Source: Paenibacillus profundus
Lineage (GTDB): Bacteria > Bacillota > Bacilli > Paenibacillales > Paenibacillaceae
Reading direction: 5' to 3'
Assembly (NCBI RefSeq): GCF_021369635.1
Contig: NZ_JAJNBZ010000002.1
Coordinates: 313,223 to 377,222 of the forward strand
Length of the DNA stretch: 64,000 bases
Positions 42,372-51,589 of the stretch are shown here, in pieces (position 1 is the stretch's first letter; every line of letters starts with the position of its first letter). Made by a program: the position numbers and the translations under genes. The notes under the pieces were generated by a model, which saw nothing but the letters and a program-made list of their open reading frames with translations, did not search any database and was not told where the DNA came from.

Positions 42372-43550
42372 CTATCGCTCTGCGAACCAGCGCGATGGGA
42401 ACAGTGTATAGACAAGCGCAATAATGGCAAAGAGACCAGCACTAATCCATACGACGGTCGCAGCCGAGAATGCGCTGGCAAGTACGCCGCCAACGACTGG
42501 TCCGATGAGCACGCCAATGCCTTCCACAGTGGAGAGCAGACTCCAGCCAAGCCCCTTCTGGCCAGGCGGCACATAAAGTGCGAGCAGCGCGTTCCACGCT
42601 GGCAGCACGGCAGAATACGACAAACCGAGCACGACAGCTAACCCATAGGCGACAAGTGTGGAAGGCTGCAACGACAACGATGCAAGCGTCAGTCCAAAAA
42701 TGGCGAATCCCGTGATGAGGAAAGGTTTGCGCCCGACTTTATCAGACCATTTGCCCATCGGGACAAGTCCAAGCACTGTGCAGCCGCCTCCAAGCAAGAG
42801 CAGCACGGAATACTGGCTGCTTGATAGCGAGAGCGTATCCGAAGCGAAGGTCGGCAGTATCGGCACCAGCATGCTGGCACCTAACGTCTGTAATATCATT
42901 CCCGGAAGAAGCGGCTTCATCGCCTTCAGCTTGACACGCAGTGCTTCCCACTGTTCCTTGAATGGGACGGTGTTGACGCTCGAATCGGTCTGCTTCCCGC
43001 CGGGGATGAAGAAGCTGAGCAGCCAAGCGATCGCGGCGAGGCTGACGATGAGATAGAATGCCAGCTCGGGACGGTAATCCATCAAAAGATTAAGCACAAC
43101 CGGCCCGGCACCCATGCCGACCAGCCATATCATATAGAGAAAGCCCATCTGGGCGGCTCGCTGCTCTTCTTTTACTTTGGTTAAGCAGACGATCCATACC
43201 GGAGAGATGCCGACTCCATACAGCGCAGCGGCAGCGATAAATATCCAATTACTCTCCCCAAAATGGAACAAAGCAACGCCGATAAGCGATATAAGCAATC
43301 CGACATTTATGATGAGCCGGGCGGATAGCCGATCAAGCAAATAGCCGATTCCGGTCTTAAGAACGGTATCTGTTAAATAATGCGCGGTGATGGCCGTTCC
43401 GATAATGGCCAAGCTAATATGCAGCACGTCTTTTCCGTAAATTGGCATGAACGATACCAATGCTGCTCCACGTACAAACTCCACCAAAAATAAAATAACG
43501 GCCAGCAGTACAATATCCCGGCCTAAGCCTAGCGCGCGAATCCCTTTCAA
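42372..43550 (-). CDS. MFS family exporter
   Basis: A 392-aa major facilitator with 12 helices. Loop 2-3 (GYLLDRLSAR) and loop 8-9 (MGKWSDKVGRKPFL) carry the MFS A-like motifs, and the protein resembles DHA1 drug exporters. The frame opens with ATG 43580, but that codon is part of a TATAAT box on the minus strand; the TTG at 43550, after AAAGGGG, is the more plausible start. Substrate unknown. Confidence 0.82.
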   Translation of the reverse strand: MKGIRALGLGRDIVLLAVILFLVEFVRGAALVSFMPIYGKDVLHISLAIIGTAITAHYLTDTVLKTGIGYLLDRLSARLIINVGLLISLIGVALFHFGESNWIFIAAAALYGVGISPVWIVCLTKVKEEQRAAQMGFLYMIWLVGMGAGPVVLNLLMDYRPELAFYLIVSLAAIAWLLSFFIPGGKQTDSSVNTVPFKEQWEALRVKLKAMKPLLPGMILQTLGASMLVPILPTFASDTLSLSSSQYSVLLLLGGGCTVLGLVPMGKWSDKVGRKPFLITGFAIFGLTLASLSLQPSTLVAYGLAVVLGLSYSAVLPAWNALLALYVPPGQKGLGWSLLSTVEGIGVLIGPVVGGVLASAFSAATVVWISAGLFAIIALVYTLFPSRWFAER

Positions 43551-43690
43551 ACGTGAATGCCCCTTTCTTGCTTGTACCATTATAACGCGGGGTTACAAGT
43601 GTTTCCAGCAAACCTACATTACGGTCATGTTAAAAGATTATATGGACGCTGCTATATGCAATACGCCTTATGCAGCCTGCTTTGTGCAAG

Positions 43691-44716
43691 CTAACGGCAG
43701 GAAGGAAGCAGCCACTCTTCGAGCCAACGCTTCGGATGCCGCCAGCGGCATACCCGTGGATTGCTTGCAAATACAACGGTCAATGCATGGGAGGGAATGA
43801 CATATATTAGCTGTCCGCCATGCCCTATAGCACAGGCCGCATCATGCGAACCAACCTGATGAACCCACCATTGATATCCATAATGGCCGAATGCCGGCAG
43901 ACCGGTGACGTGCGGCTGAAGTGATTCGCGTATCCACTCCAGAGGTATGACGGCTGTAGATGAAGGGGCTCCTTCATTCATGCTGTCTGCAAGACATTGG
44001 CCTTCGTTGAGGATGAGCTGGCCGAAGGCAAGCATGTCTCTTCCCGTCAGATGGAGGCCGATATGACCTGCGGCGTGGCCGTCTGGTGACAAGCCCCAAC
44101 GGTATTGCGGGATGCCTAGGGGACGGAACAGGTGGCGCGCGGCATATTCGTCCGCGCGTATGCCGGTGCAACGGGTAAGCAACACGGACAGCAAGTGGGA
44201 ATCGATGCTGCGATATTGGAACTGACCATGCCGTTCGGGCTGGACTGGAAGCCGCAACGCAAAGCGAAGCCAGCTCGAACTATTATGGAAGTGGTGGATC
44301 CAGCGTTCCCCCAGTCTGTTGCCTGTCTGCCAATGCAGACCAGATGTCATCGTGAGCAGGTGTCGAAACGTAAGGCGGCGCCATCCTTCATCGGTTACTG
44401 AGCGAACGGGCATGTCTTCTTCCAGATAGGGGAGAATTGGCTGATCTGGCGGCGGCATGTCACCGCGGTGCACCGCGATACCGATTAAGGATGATAGAAC
44501 GCTCTTCGTGGCCGATCGCAAATCATTCAGTCTTTCCGGCTCTCCGCCGTTGTAATATTGTTCCGCTGCGATATGGCCGTGACGGGCGATCAGGCAGCAA
44601 TATAGACGTGGAAACAGCTTAGGCAACTGTTCCAATGCTGTTTGCAGCTTGACTGCATCGATATTTACCTCTGCCGGCATCACAGAAGACACGCGGAATG
44701 TGCTGATCTGATTCAT
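43691..44716 (-). CDS. Serine beta-lactamase/DD-peptidase family hydrolase
   Basis: A 341-aa protein of the class C beta-lactamase fold: the nucleophile motif SATK (S-x-x-K) at about residue 75, a YxS-like motif QYRSIDSH at about 155, and an HGG at the end (IGHGGQLIYVIP, about 305), the equivalent of KTG. There is no signal peptide, so it is probably a cytoplasmic esterase or amidase rather than a wall enzyme. ATG 44716 follows AGGAG by 8 nt. Confidence 0.87.
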   Translation of the reverse strand: MNQISTFRVSSVMPAEVNIDAVKLQTALEQLPKLFPRLYCCLIARHGHIAAEQYYNGGEPERLNDLRSATKSVLSSLIGIAVHRGDMPPPDQPILPYLEEDMPVRSVTDEGWRRLTFRHLLTMTSGLHWQTGNRLGERWIHHFHNSSSWLRFALRLPVQPERHGQFQYRSIDSHLLSVLLTRCTGIRADEYAARHLFRPLGIPQYRWGLSPDGHAAGHIGLHLTGRDMLAFGQLILNEGQCLADSMNEGAPSSTAVIPLEWIRESLQPHVTGLPAFGHYGYQWWVHQVGSHDAACAIGHGGQLIYVIPSHALTVVFASNPRVCRWRHPKRWLEEWLLPSCR

Positions 44717-44963
44717 ACTGAGCACTCCTGTTTATAGTTGTTATAGTGATATCGATGAGAGCAATGCAATGGTCAGTATGCGTTGTGTATGTTATCTAGG
44801 ATGCCCAATGAAGAATTGGTTAAGAAAGATTGTGTGATTTTGCAGCTCTGATGAATATGCTATAATAGGACTAAAAGGTTGCAAATTCCAGAATGCTAAG
44901 CGATAAGTCTAATTGATTCTCCGTTGCGGAGCACGATCTACAACGCTTTGGGAGGGAATTTTC

Positions 44964-45152
44964 ATGGCAACAAAAGGTCACAACGAAGTGAAAGAAAGCT
45001 TGTTGGAGATGACACGCATTTTCCGTCCGAAAAATCCTCGGAAATTTGTGAAGGAGTATATCCGGAAATACCGGATTATGGGAGGCTATGAAGACGAATT
45101 AACTCAGCTTGTAGAGTTGGAATTGGGAAGGATAGACACAAGTGTTTCCTAG
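44964..45152 (+). CDS. Small conserved-looking protein of unknown function
   Basis: A 62-aa basic helical protein (residues 8-60: SLLEMTRIF, KFVKEYIRKYRIMGGYEDELTQLVELELG). I do not recognise it. The ATG at 44964 follows GGGAGGG; a TATAAT box lies about 100 bp upstream, and a good terminator follows. Those signals make it a likely real single-gene unit. It has no cysteine or membrane segment. Confidence 0.6.
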   Translation: MATKGHNEVKESLLEMTRIFRPKNPRKFVKEYIRKYRIMGGYEDELTQLVELELGRIDTSVS

Positions 45153-45238
45153 GCAACAATGGCTTGATACGACAGAAGATAGAGAATTGGATAGAGGGCG
45201 TTACGCTTTCGTTTCGACTTGACATATGGCAATAATGA

Positions 45239-45273
45239 ACAGGGCGCACCGATGAACTCGGCTGCGCCCTGTT
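45239..45273 (+). terminator. Terminator after the 62-aa gene
   Basis: Stem ACAGGGCGC/GCGCCCTGT followed by TTATAAT, about 85 bp after the stop. Confidence 0.8.
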
Positions 45274-45418
45274 TATAATATTAGAGCTAATGCAGGCTAT
45301 AGGTCTTTGAATATGGAAATATAATATATGGAAATAGAATAATATTTGGAAATGACTTCTACCCTGAATAGGTCAGGTCATATATTAAACATTGGGAAAC
45401 TGTCAAGGAGGGACTCAC

Positions 45419-46201
45419 ATGAGCGAGATAAAAACCGACATACAGCTTGAAATGATGCAGAAGGCAGGACATATGGCGGCGCGCTGTCACCGGGAAGTTG
45501 CTTCGCGGCTCGCTCCGGGTGTTACGACGCAGGAAATCGATCTGTTTGTGGAACGGTGGCTGCAGAAGAACGGCGCTGTGGCAGAACAAAAAGGCTACTA
45601 CGGATATCCGTATGCCATCTGCGCCTCCATTAACGATGTGGTGTGCCATGGATTTCCAGACGCGAGTGAGTTGAATTCGGGTGACATCGTGACGATTGAT
45701 TTCGTCGTTAATTATAAAGGCTGGCTTGCCGATATGGCTTGGACATACCCAATCGGACACGTGCGCCCCGAAGTGAAGCGTCTCGTTCAGCATACGCTAT
45801 ATGCGCTCCGCCAAGCGGTTAAGTTGGTCAAACCGGGCACTTCGATCGGCGATATTTCAAGTACAATCGGACAAATCGCCCGCACGCACGGTTATGGAAT
45901 CGTAACCGCATTGGTCGGGCATGGCATCGGTCAGGACATGCACGAGCCGCCGGAAGTGCCGAATGATGGATGGCCCGGCACGGGCCCGGTACTAGAGACG
46001 GGGATGATCATCACGCTGGAACCCATCTTCACGCTGGGTGTTCCCGGAGACGTCATGCTAGGACATGACGGATGGTCGGTTCTGACCTGCGACGGAACGT
46101 GGGGGGCGCATTTCGAACATACTGTCGCCGTCACGGACAGCGGTCCGCGCGTCCTGACCATGCTCCCGTTTACACCTGGCGGAAAGCACAAGAACTCATA
46201 A
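45419..46201 (+). CDS. map: Type I methionine aminopeptidase
   Basis: A 260-aa dinuclear metallopeptidase that removes the N-terminal methionine from nascent proteins. The five ligands are visible: D and D in TIDFVVNYKGWLADMAW (about 99 and 110), H in LVGHGIG, E in TLEPIF and E in FEHTVAV. The usual housekeeping map sits in the ribosomal secY-adk cluster; this isolated gene, with a short N-terminal extension, resembles second copies such as B. subtilis YflG. ATG 45419 follows AAGGAGG by 6 nt. Confidence 0.9.
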   Translation: MSEIKTDIQLEMMQKAGHMAARCHREVASRLAPGVTTQEIDLFVERWLQKNGAVAEQKGYYGYPYAICASINDVVCHGFPDASELNSGDIVTIDFVVNYKGWLADMAWTYPIGHVRPEVKRLVQHTLYALRQAVKLVKPGTSIGDISSTIGQIARTHGYGIVTALVGHGIGQDMHEPPEVPNDGWPGTGPVLETGMIITLEPIFTLGVPGDVMLGHDGWSVLTCDGTWGAHFEHTVAVTDSGPRVLTMLPFTPGGKHKNS

Positions 46202-46272
46202 TCCTTCCCCTAAAAGAGGTGCTCATGCTCCACTGATGATTAAAACCTTCTATTTAAATAGGAAATAATTGA

Positions 46273-47046
46273 TTACAAGTAGCGGCGAATATGATACATG
46301 ATATCATCCTGCGCCCACTGAAGCGATTCATCCGGATAGGCCTTCATAATGTATGGGGTCAGGGCATTGAACAAGTCCATATTTGCGCTAATGTAGACGT
46401 GCTTTACTTCCGGAGCGCGCTCTCGAATAAGCACATCAATCGTGTGTATAAATTCATCGGCCAAGTCGTCGCTTCGCTTCAGCGTACGCATCGGACTGGT
46501 TGGTGTCACGAAGCGCGGAGGATTGCCCTTCGCTTCTTGCTCCATTTGCCAGCTCGTTTCAATCCGTCCGATGCCTTGCTGCTCACGCGTATCTTTATCC
46601 CCGCGTCCGCTCGTGCCAAGCCCGGCGCCATCCAGCGTGAGGGAGACATAAGCATTATCGTGCAGCTGCAGTACGTAAGCAACCGCGACACCGTCGATAT
46701 TACCGACTGCGTTGCTTACAGGACGATTGATGAACATCGTAGAGAGGTTATGTCCATTGGAACCGTCCAATCGGTGCGGCTGTTGCCCGCTTTGAGCACG
46801 GTATCGATTTTCCTTTTTATCTGATTGGGATGAGGACTGCATCGATTTTGCCGTTTGAGACGGCTTGACCTTTCGGTCTGCATAATTTCCCTTCGTGTTG
46901 CCGTCTGGTGATTTTGACAGCTCAGTGCGGGCCCCGGCACAGCCGGTAAAGAGTAAACTGGAACAAATCATGATTGCGGCAATTGTGACAAAAGAGTGAA
47001 CGCGGCGTTTTGAGTTGTCTGAATTATGAACGCGGTTTGAAAACAT
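46273..47046 (-). CDS. YhcN/YlaJ-type sporulation lipoprotein
   Basis: A 257-aa secreted lipoprotein. The signal peptide ends FTGCAG (cysteine at about 36) and is followed by a long Ser/Lys/Gln-rich disordered part to about residue 95, then the YhcN/YlaJ-like domain (AVGNIDGVAVAYVLQLHDNAYVSL, then VKHVYISANMDLFNALTPYI). B. subtilis relatives are forespore inner-membrane lipoproteins affecting germination. ATG 47046 follows AAGGAGG. It is probably expressed in sporulation, but I could not define a sigma-F/G promoter. Confidence 0.8.
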   Translation of the reverse strand: MFSNRVHNSDNSKRRVHSFVTIAAIMICSSLLFTGCAGARTELSKSPDGNTKGNYADRKVKPSQTAKSMQSSSQSDKKENRYRAQSGQQPHRLDGSNGHNLSTMFINRPVSNAVGNIDGVAVAYVLQLHDNAYVSLTLDGAGLGTSGRGDKDTREQQGIGRIETSWQMEQEAKGNPPRFVTPTSPMRTLKRSDDLADEFIHTIDVLIRERAPEVKHVYISANMDLFNALTPYIMKAYPDESLQWAQDDIMYHIRRYL

Positions 47047-47264
47047 GGCTTATCCCTCCTTAACAGTTCACATTATTTTTCTGAAAAATCGTGATAAGTA
47101 TGCAGGCAGTAAAGAAGGATATTAGAAAACGATGGCGAATTTACAGAAAATGACGTCCTTCGACACAATGTTCAAATATGTTTTGTCGTCTGTAACCGAT
47201 TACAAACATTGATATGACGCGGCAATTTTAGAATCTGAACACTTTGTGAACTCCCCGGGAAACA

Positions 47265-47293
47265 TTGACAAATAAAATTATGGAAATTATATT
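47265..47293 (+). promoter_or_regulatory. Sigma-A promoter of the cta operon
   Basis: TTGACA (47265-47270), exactly 17 nt, then TATATT (47288-47293). Nothing else between the yhcN-like gene and ctaC looks like a promoter this good. The resulting leader is about 245 nt and contains GCATATGTTC/GAAC...CATATGC arms (about 47450-47480). Confidence 0.78.
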
Positions 47294-47546
47294 TAGGTAA
47301 GTGATTGTGTTAATTGACAGGATTACAACATCCGTGCTAGAGCCGGTGACTCGATCTGACCGGCCGGATCTGCATGCGCATATGACCTTATCCAAGGAAC
47401 TCGTATGTTAGACACGGCCAACCTGGGCTTTCCGTGGGGCAAGCAGGAGCATATGTTCACTCACCATGAACGCGCATATGCCACGAGAGGTCCGCAAGGG
47501 CATGAGATGAGGTAATCAGCGAAAATGTACAAAGTGGGGTTGATCA

Positions 47547-48620
47547 ATGATGAAACGGTGGCATGCAGTGAAGAGACTCCTTCCGTTGTTTGCCGGGCTC
47601 GTCTTGCTCCTAAGCGCTTGTGGTCGCTCGGATTTGTCTACTCTCAACCCGCAAGGGCCGGTTGCAGACAAACAGTTTGATCTGATGCTGTTGGCGATTA
47701 CGATTATGACGATTGTTGTCGTCGCCGTCTTTGGGATTGCAATTTATGTCGTCATTCGCTACCGCAGACGGCCAGGACAAGAGGAAATACCGAAACAAAT
47801 CGAAGGGAACCACAAGCTGGAAGTGATCTGGACAGTAATTCCGATTCTTCTCCTTATCATTCTGGCTGTACCGACTGTGAAATACGTTTTTGCATTTGCC
47901 GAGGATTACAGCGGCGACCCGGATGCAGTCAATGTGAAGGTAACCGGTCATCAATTCTGGTGGGAGTTCGAATATACTGACTTAGGTATTAATACGGCCC
48001 ACGATCTCGTTATACCGAAAGGCAAAAAGATTGCAATCGAATTGAGAACGGCAGACGTGCTTCACTCCTTCTGGGTTCCAGCTATTGCCGGTAAGATGGA
48101 TACCAATCCCCAAGGCAATGTGAACAAGATGTTCATCGAGGCTTACGAGGCAGGTCTCTATCGAGGCAAGTGTGCGGAATTCTGCGGACAATCGCACGCA
48201 TTGATGGAGTTTAAAGTGAAGTCTGTAAGCGAAGAAACGTTCAAGGCGTGGGTAGCTGAGATGAAAGCTGAACCGAAAGCATTTGAAGGTGACCTGAAAG
48301 TTGCTGAAAGCTTCAAGCAGAACTGCTTGACTTGCCATGCAATTGACAATGCGCCAGCTCTTGGGCCGAACTTGAAGGGCTTCGGCAGCCGCGAGGCTGT
48401 TGCTGGAATTATGCTTAATCGCGAAACGGCGGATGAACCCATTGAGCAAGCGGTTGTAGAAGAACATTTACGCCAATGGATTACAGAACCGCAAAAGGTT
48501 AAGCCGGGCAACACGATGCCTGCGTTCAAAGAACAGTTGTCAGAAGAAGAACTGGATGGCATTGTGAAGTACTTGGCGGAGTACAAGCTAGAGTCCTTGA
48601 AAGAATTCAATAAGCAATAG
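47547..48620 (+). CDS. ctaC: Cytochrome c oxidase subunit II with fused cytochrome c (CtaC)
   Basis: A 357-aa subunit II of the caa3 oxidase. An N-terminal lipoprotein-like signal (LLLSACGRS) and two helices are followed by the CuA domain (copper ligands in CAEFCGQSHALM, about 212-223), then a cytochrome c domain with the heme motif CLTCH (about 257-261) and the Met ligand in NTMPAF. It accepts electrons from cytochrome c and passes them to subunit I. ATG ATG at 47547 follows a GTGGGG. First gene of ctaCDEFG-ctaM. Confidence 0.97.
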   Translation: MMKRWHAVKRLLPLFAGLVLLLSACGRSDLSTLNPQGPVADKQFDLMLLAITIMTIVVVAVFGIAIYVVIRYRRRPGQEEIPKQIEGNHKLEVIWTVIPILLLIILAVPTVKYVFAFAEDYSGDPDAVNVKVTGHQFWWEFEYTDLGINTAHDLVIPKGKKIAIELRTADVLHSFWVPAIAGKMDTNPQGNVNKMFIEAYEAGLYRGKCAEFCGQSHALMEFKVKSVSEETFKAWVAEMKAEPKAFEGDLKVAESFKQNCLTCHAIDNAPALGPNLKGFGSREAVAGIMLNRETADEPIEQAVVEEHLRQWITEPQKVKPGNTMPAFKEQLSEEELDGIVKYLAEYKLESLKEFNKQ

Positions 48621-48649
48621 TATAGCATCTTCTAGGGGAGGTAACGACC

Positions 48650-50533
48650 TTGGCTCACACGGTGAAGCGTCATCGCGGCATTATGGATTGGCTGACGACG
48701 GTCGACCATAAGAAGATAGGTATTCTCTACCTTTTAGCCGGAGCATTGTTCTTCGGGATAGGTGGTATTGAGGCTATCTTAATCCGGATTCAATTGATTA
48801 AACCAATGAATGATTTCGTTGACGCTCAGACGTTCAACGAGCTGATTACGATGCATGGCACGACGATGATTTTTCTAGGCGCCATGCCGATTATTCTTGC
48901 ATTGATGAATGTCATCGTTCCGCTGCAGATTGGCGCACGCGACGTTGCGTTCCCGTTCCTGAACGCGCTGGGGTTCTGGACATTTTTCTTCGGGGGGATC
49001 CTCCTGAACCTGAGCTGGCTTATCGGCAGCGTGCCTGATGCGGGCTGGACTTCCTATCTTCCGCTCGCGTCGGTGGATTACAGCAATTCGCACGGAGTTG
49101 ACTTTTATACGATAGGGTTGCAGATATCCGGTCTCGGTACTCTAATAGGCGGTATTAACTTCCTTGCAACCATTATCAACATGCGCGCGCCAGGAATGTC
49201 CTTCATGCGCATGCCGATGTTCACTTGGGCGTCATTCATTACGTCAGCATTGATCTTGTTCGCTTTCCCTGCCGTTACGGTAGGCTTGATTCTGTTGATG
49301 TTCGATCGTCTCTTCGGCGGGAACTTCTTCTATGTGCCGAATGGCGGTAACGTGGTATTATGGCAGCATATATTCTGGATTTTCGGTCACCCGGAAGTAT
49401 ACATTCTCATTCTTCCGGCGTTCGGGATTATCTCCGACGTGGTCAGCACGTTCTCGCGCAAGCGTCTGTTCGGTTACAGCTCCATGGTATTTGCTACGGT
49501 GCTGATCGGATTTTTGGGCTTCATGGTTTGGGCGCATCACATGTTTGCCGTCGGCCTCGGTCCGGTAGCGAACGCGTTGTTCTCCATCGCGACGATGCTG
49601 ATTGCGGTACCGACGGGGATTAAAATATTTAACTGGCTATTTACAATGTGGGGCGGTTCGATTCAATTCACAGCGGCGAATATGTACGCGATCAGCTTCA
49701 TTCCAACGTTCGTTATGGGGGGCGTAACCGGGGTCATGTTGGCATCCGCGCCGGCCGACTTCCAGTTCCATGACACGTATTTCGTCGTAGCGCACTTCCA
49801 TTACACAATTGTAGGCGGTCTCGTGCTCGGGCTGTTCGCAGGTCTCCACTACTGGTGGCCGAAGATGTTCGGCCGCATGCTTAATGAACCATTGGGCAAA
49901 GTAACATTCTGGTTGTTCTGGATTGGATTCCAACTGACATTCTTTATCCAGCACTTCTTGGGCTTGCTTGGTATGCAGCGCCGTGTCTTCACGTACTTGC
50001 CTAACCAAGGCTTCGATAAGATGAACTTGGTCAGCACGATCGGTGCTATCATGATGGGTGTCGGTGTTATCTTGTTCCTGGTCAATGTCGTCATTACGTC
50101 GACGAAGCCGAAGAACTTGGGCAACGATCCTTGGGGAGACGGACGCACCTTGGAGTGGACGATCCCATCTCCGGTGCCGGAATACAACTTCAAGCAGACT
50201 CCGCTTGTGCGTGGTTATGATGCTTGGTGGAAAGAAAAAATGGAAGGCAACACAGAAATGCCTGCCGCTGAGCCGGTTGGTTCGATTCATATGCCGTCCC
50301 CATCCATTCTGCCGTTCATGATGTCCGTCGGCTTGTTCGTAGCAGGCTTCGGCTTTATGTTCGCGAAGGATGACTTCGGCAACACGGCATTGAACTTCTT
50401 GTTTGGCAATCATCTTATCGCAGCGTTCGGCTTGCTGATTACATTCGGCTGCATGTTCCTGCGCTCGGTTAAAGATGATCATGGCTATCATATTGAACCG
50501 GAAGAGTTGGAGCAGAAGGGGGTTAAAGCATGA
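48650..50533 (+). CDS. ctaD: Cytochrome c oxidase subunit I (CtaD)
   Basis: A 627-aa heme-copper oxidase subunit I, the catalytic core. Heme and CuB ligands are in HGTTMIF, WIFGHPEVYILILP (His-Tyr crosslink pair), HHMFAVG and HDTYFVVAHFHYTIVGG. The length matches B. subtilis CtaD (about 620 aa) with the extra C-terminal helices seen in caa3 enzymes. It starts at TTG 48650 behind GGGGAGG, 29 bp after ctaC. It overlaps ctaE by 4 bp (ATGA). Confidence 0.98.
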   Translation: MAHTVKRHRGIMDWLTTVDHKKIGILYLLAGALFFGIGGIEAILIRIQLIKPMNDFVDAQTFNELITMHGTTMIFLGAMPIILALMNVIVPLQIGARDVAFPFLNALGFWTFFFGGILLNLSWLIGSVPDAGWTSYLPLASVDYSNSHGVDFYTIGLQISGLGTLIGGINFLATIINMRAPGMSFMRMPMFTWASFITSALILFAFPAVTVGLILLMFDRLFGGNFFYVPNGGNVVLWQHIFWIFGHPEVYILILPAFGIISDVVSTFSRKRLFGYSSMVFATVLIGFLGFMVWAHHMFAVGLGPVANALFSIATMLIAVPTGIKIFNWLFTMWGGSIQFTAANMYAISFIPTFVMGGVTGVMLASAPADFQFHDTYFVVAHFHYTIVGGLVLGLFAGLHYWWPKMFGRMLNEPLGKVTFWLFWIGFQLTFFIQHFLGLLGMQRRVFTYLPNQGFDKMNLVSTIGAIMMGVGVILFLVNVVITSTKPKNLGNDPWGDGRTLEWTIPSPVPEYNFKQTPLVRGYDAWWKEKMEGNTEMPAAEPVGSIHMPSPSILPFMMSVGLFVAGFGFMFAKDDFGNTALNFLFGNHLIAAFGLLITFGCMFLRSVKDDHGYHIEPEELEQKGVKA

Positions 50534-51150
50534 GCGCGCCTGCACATCACGTAGATGACCAATGGCCTCACGAGCCGGAAAAAGCGACTTTAGAAGGCCG
50601 CAATAAGGTGATCGGCTTCTGGCTGTTCCTTGGTGGGGAAGCGGTACTGTTCGGCACATTGTTTGCTACGTTCCTAGCGCTCCGCAACCAAATCGGTGAC
50701 GGGCCTTCTGCAGCCGAACTGTTCAAACTGCCGATGATTGCCACAGTTACCGCTATTTTGCTGGTCAGTTCCTTAACGAGTGTGTTCGCCATTCAGGCGA
50801 TGCATCGCAAGGAAGTCAAAGCGATGCTTAACTGGCTTATCGTAACCGTTATTCTTGGTTTCTGCTTTCTCGGTATGGAAATTTACGAGTTTGTTGAATA
50901 TGTGCATGAAGGCCATACGTTTACGACAAGCGCCTTCAGTTCGTCTTTCTATACGTTAGTTGGATTTCACGGGGCTCACGTGGCATTTGGTGTGGCGTGG
51001 ATTTCGATTCTGATTGCACAAGTTCGCAAAAAAGGACTGAACCTCGTAACGGCGCCGAAGGTGTATGTGTCGGCTATCTACTGGCATTTTATCGACGTCG
51101 TATGGGTATTCATCTTTACCGTCGTTTACTTAATGGGAAAGGTGGGCTAA
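50530..51150 (+). CDS. ctaE: Cytochrome c oxidase subunit III (CtaE)
   Basis: A 206-aa five-helix subunit III, without catalytic cofactors, that stabilises the enzyme. It begins inside the ctaD stop (ATGA), preceded by GAGCAGAAGGGGG, so translation is coupled. The segment FYTLVGFHGAHVAFGV with the conserved His residues is typical, as is YWHFIDVVWVFIFTVVYL. Confidence 0.97.
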   Translation: MSAPAHHVDDQWPHEPEKATLEGRNKVIGFWLFLGGEAVLFGTLFATFLALRNQIGDGPSAAELFKLPMIATVTAILLVSSLTSVFAIQAMHRKEVKAMLNWLIVTVILGFCFLGMEIYEFVEYVHEGHTFTTSAFSSSFYTLVGFHGAHVAFGVAWISILIAQVRKKGLNLVTAPKVYVSAIYWHFIDVVWVFIFTVVYLMGKVG

Positions 51151-51154
51151 GCGA

Positions 51155-51475
51155 ATGACAGCACATGATATGGCACCGGACAACTCGAAACGCCGTCATA
51201 GACATGAAGGTAAACAGAAGCATATTATAGCTTTTATCTTCTCCATCGTGTTAACGTTAATCGCTTTTGTAACCGTAGCCTCGGTAGGCGAAGTGAACCC
51301 GACGTTTACGGTAATCCTGCTTCTTGTTATGGCGGTACTGCAAGTTGTTATTCAAATGTCGTATTGGATGCACATGAAAGATAAAGGTCATGTGCTGCCA
51401 ATTGTATTTATGATAGGCGGAGTTATCATTGCCTTTACAGCAATTGTCATGTCCGTATACTGGGTATGGTGGTAA
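51155..51475 (+). CDS. ctaF: Cytochrome c oxidase subunit IV (CtaF)
   Basis: A 106-aa three-helix protein of the prokaryotic cytochrome oxidase subunit IV family, 4 bp behind ctaE. Helices are at about 25-45, 50-68 and 80-102; the hydrophilic N-terminus (NSKRRHRHEGKQK) faces the cytoplasm. It is needed for stable assembly of the enzyme. Confidence 0.93.
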   Translation: MTAHDMAPDNSKRRHRHEGKQKHIIAFIFSIVLTLIAFVTVASVGEVNPTFTVILLLVMAVLQVVIQMSYWMHMKDKGHVLPIVFMIGGVIIAFTAIVMSVYWVWW

Positions 51476-51589
51476 GCGAAGGCAAGACATGCTGCACAAG
51501 AGGGGACGCATTTAGCGTCGCCTCTTTTTCCATAATGGGACAAATTGTGGCGAAATGGTGGCGCCAACGAGAGAAGGGAATGAACGTTC

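Noticed and set aside
47060..47110. Sigma-G-like promoter before the YhcN-type lipoprotein gene
   Set aside because: GCATA is present with correct 18-nt spacing but the -10 region matches only 3 of 7 positions.
49637..50659. Minus-strand open frame of 340 codons
   Set aside because: Antisense to ctaD/ctaE. It is rich in His, Glu and Arg and has no start signal or domain; ctaD is unmistakable.
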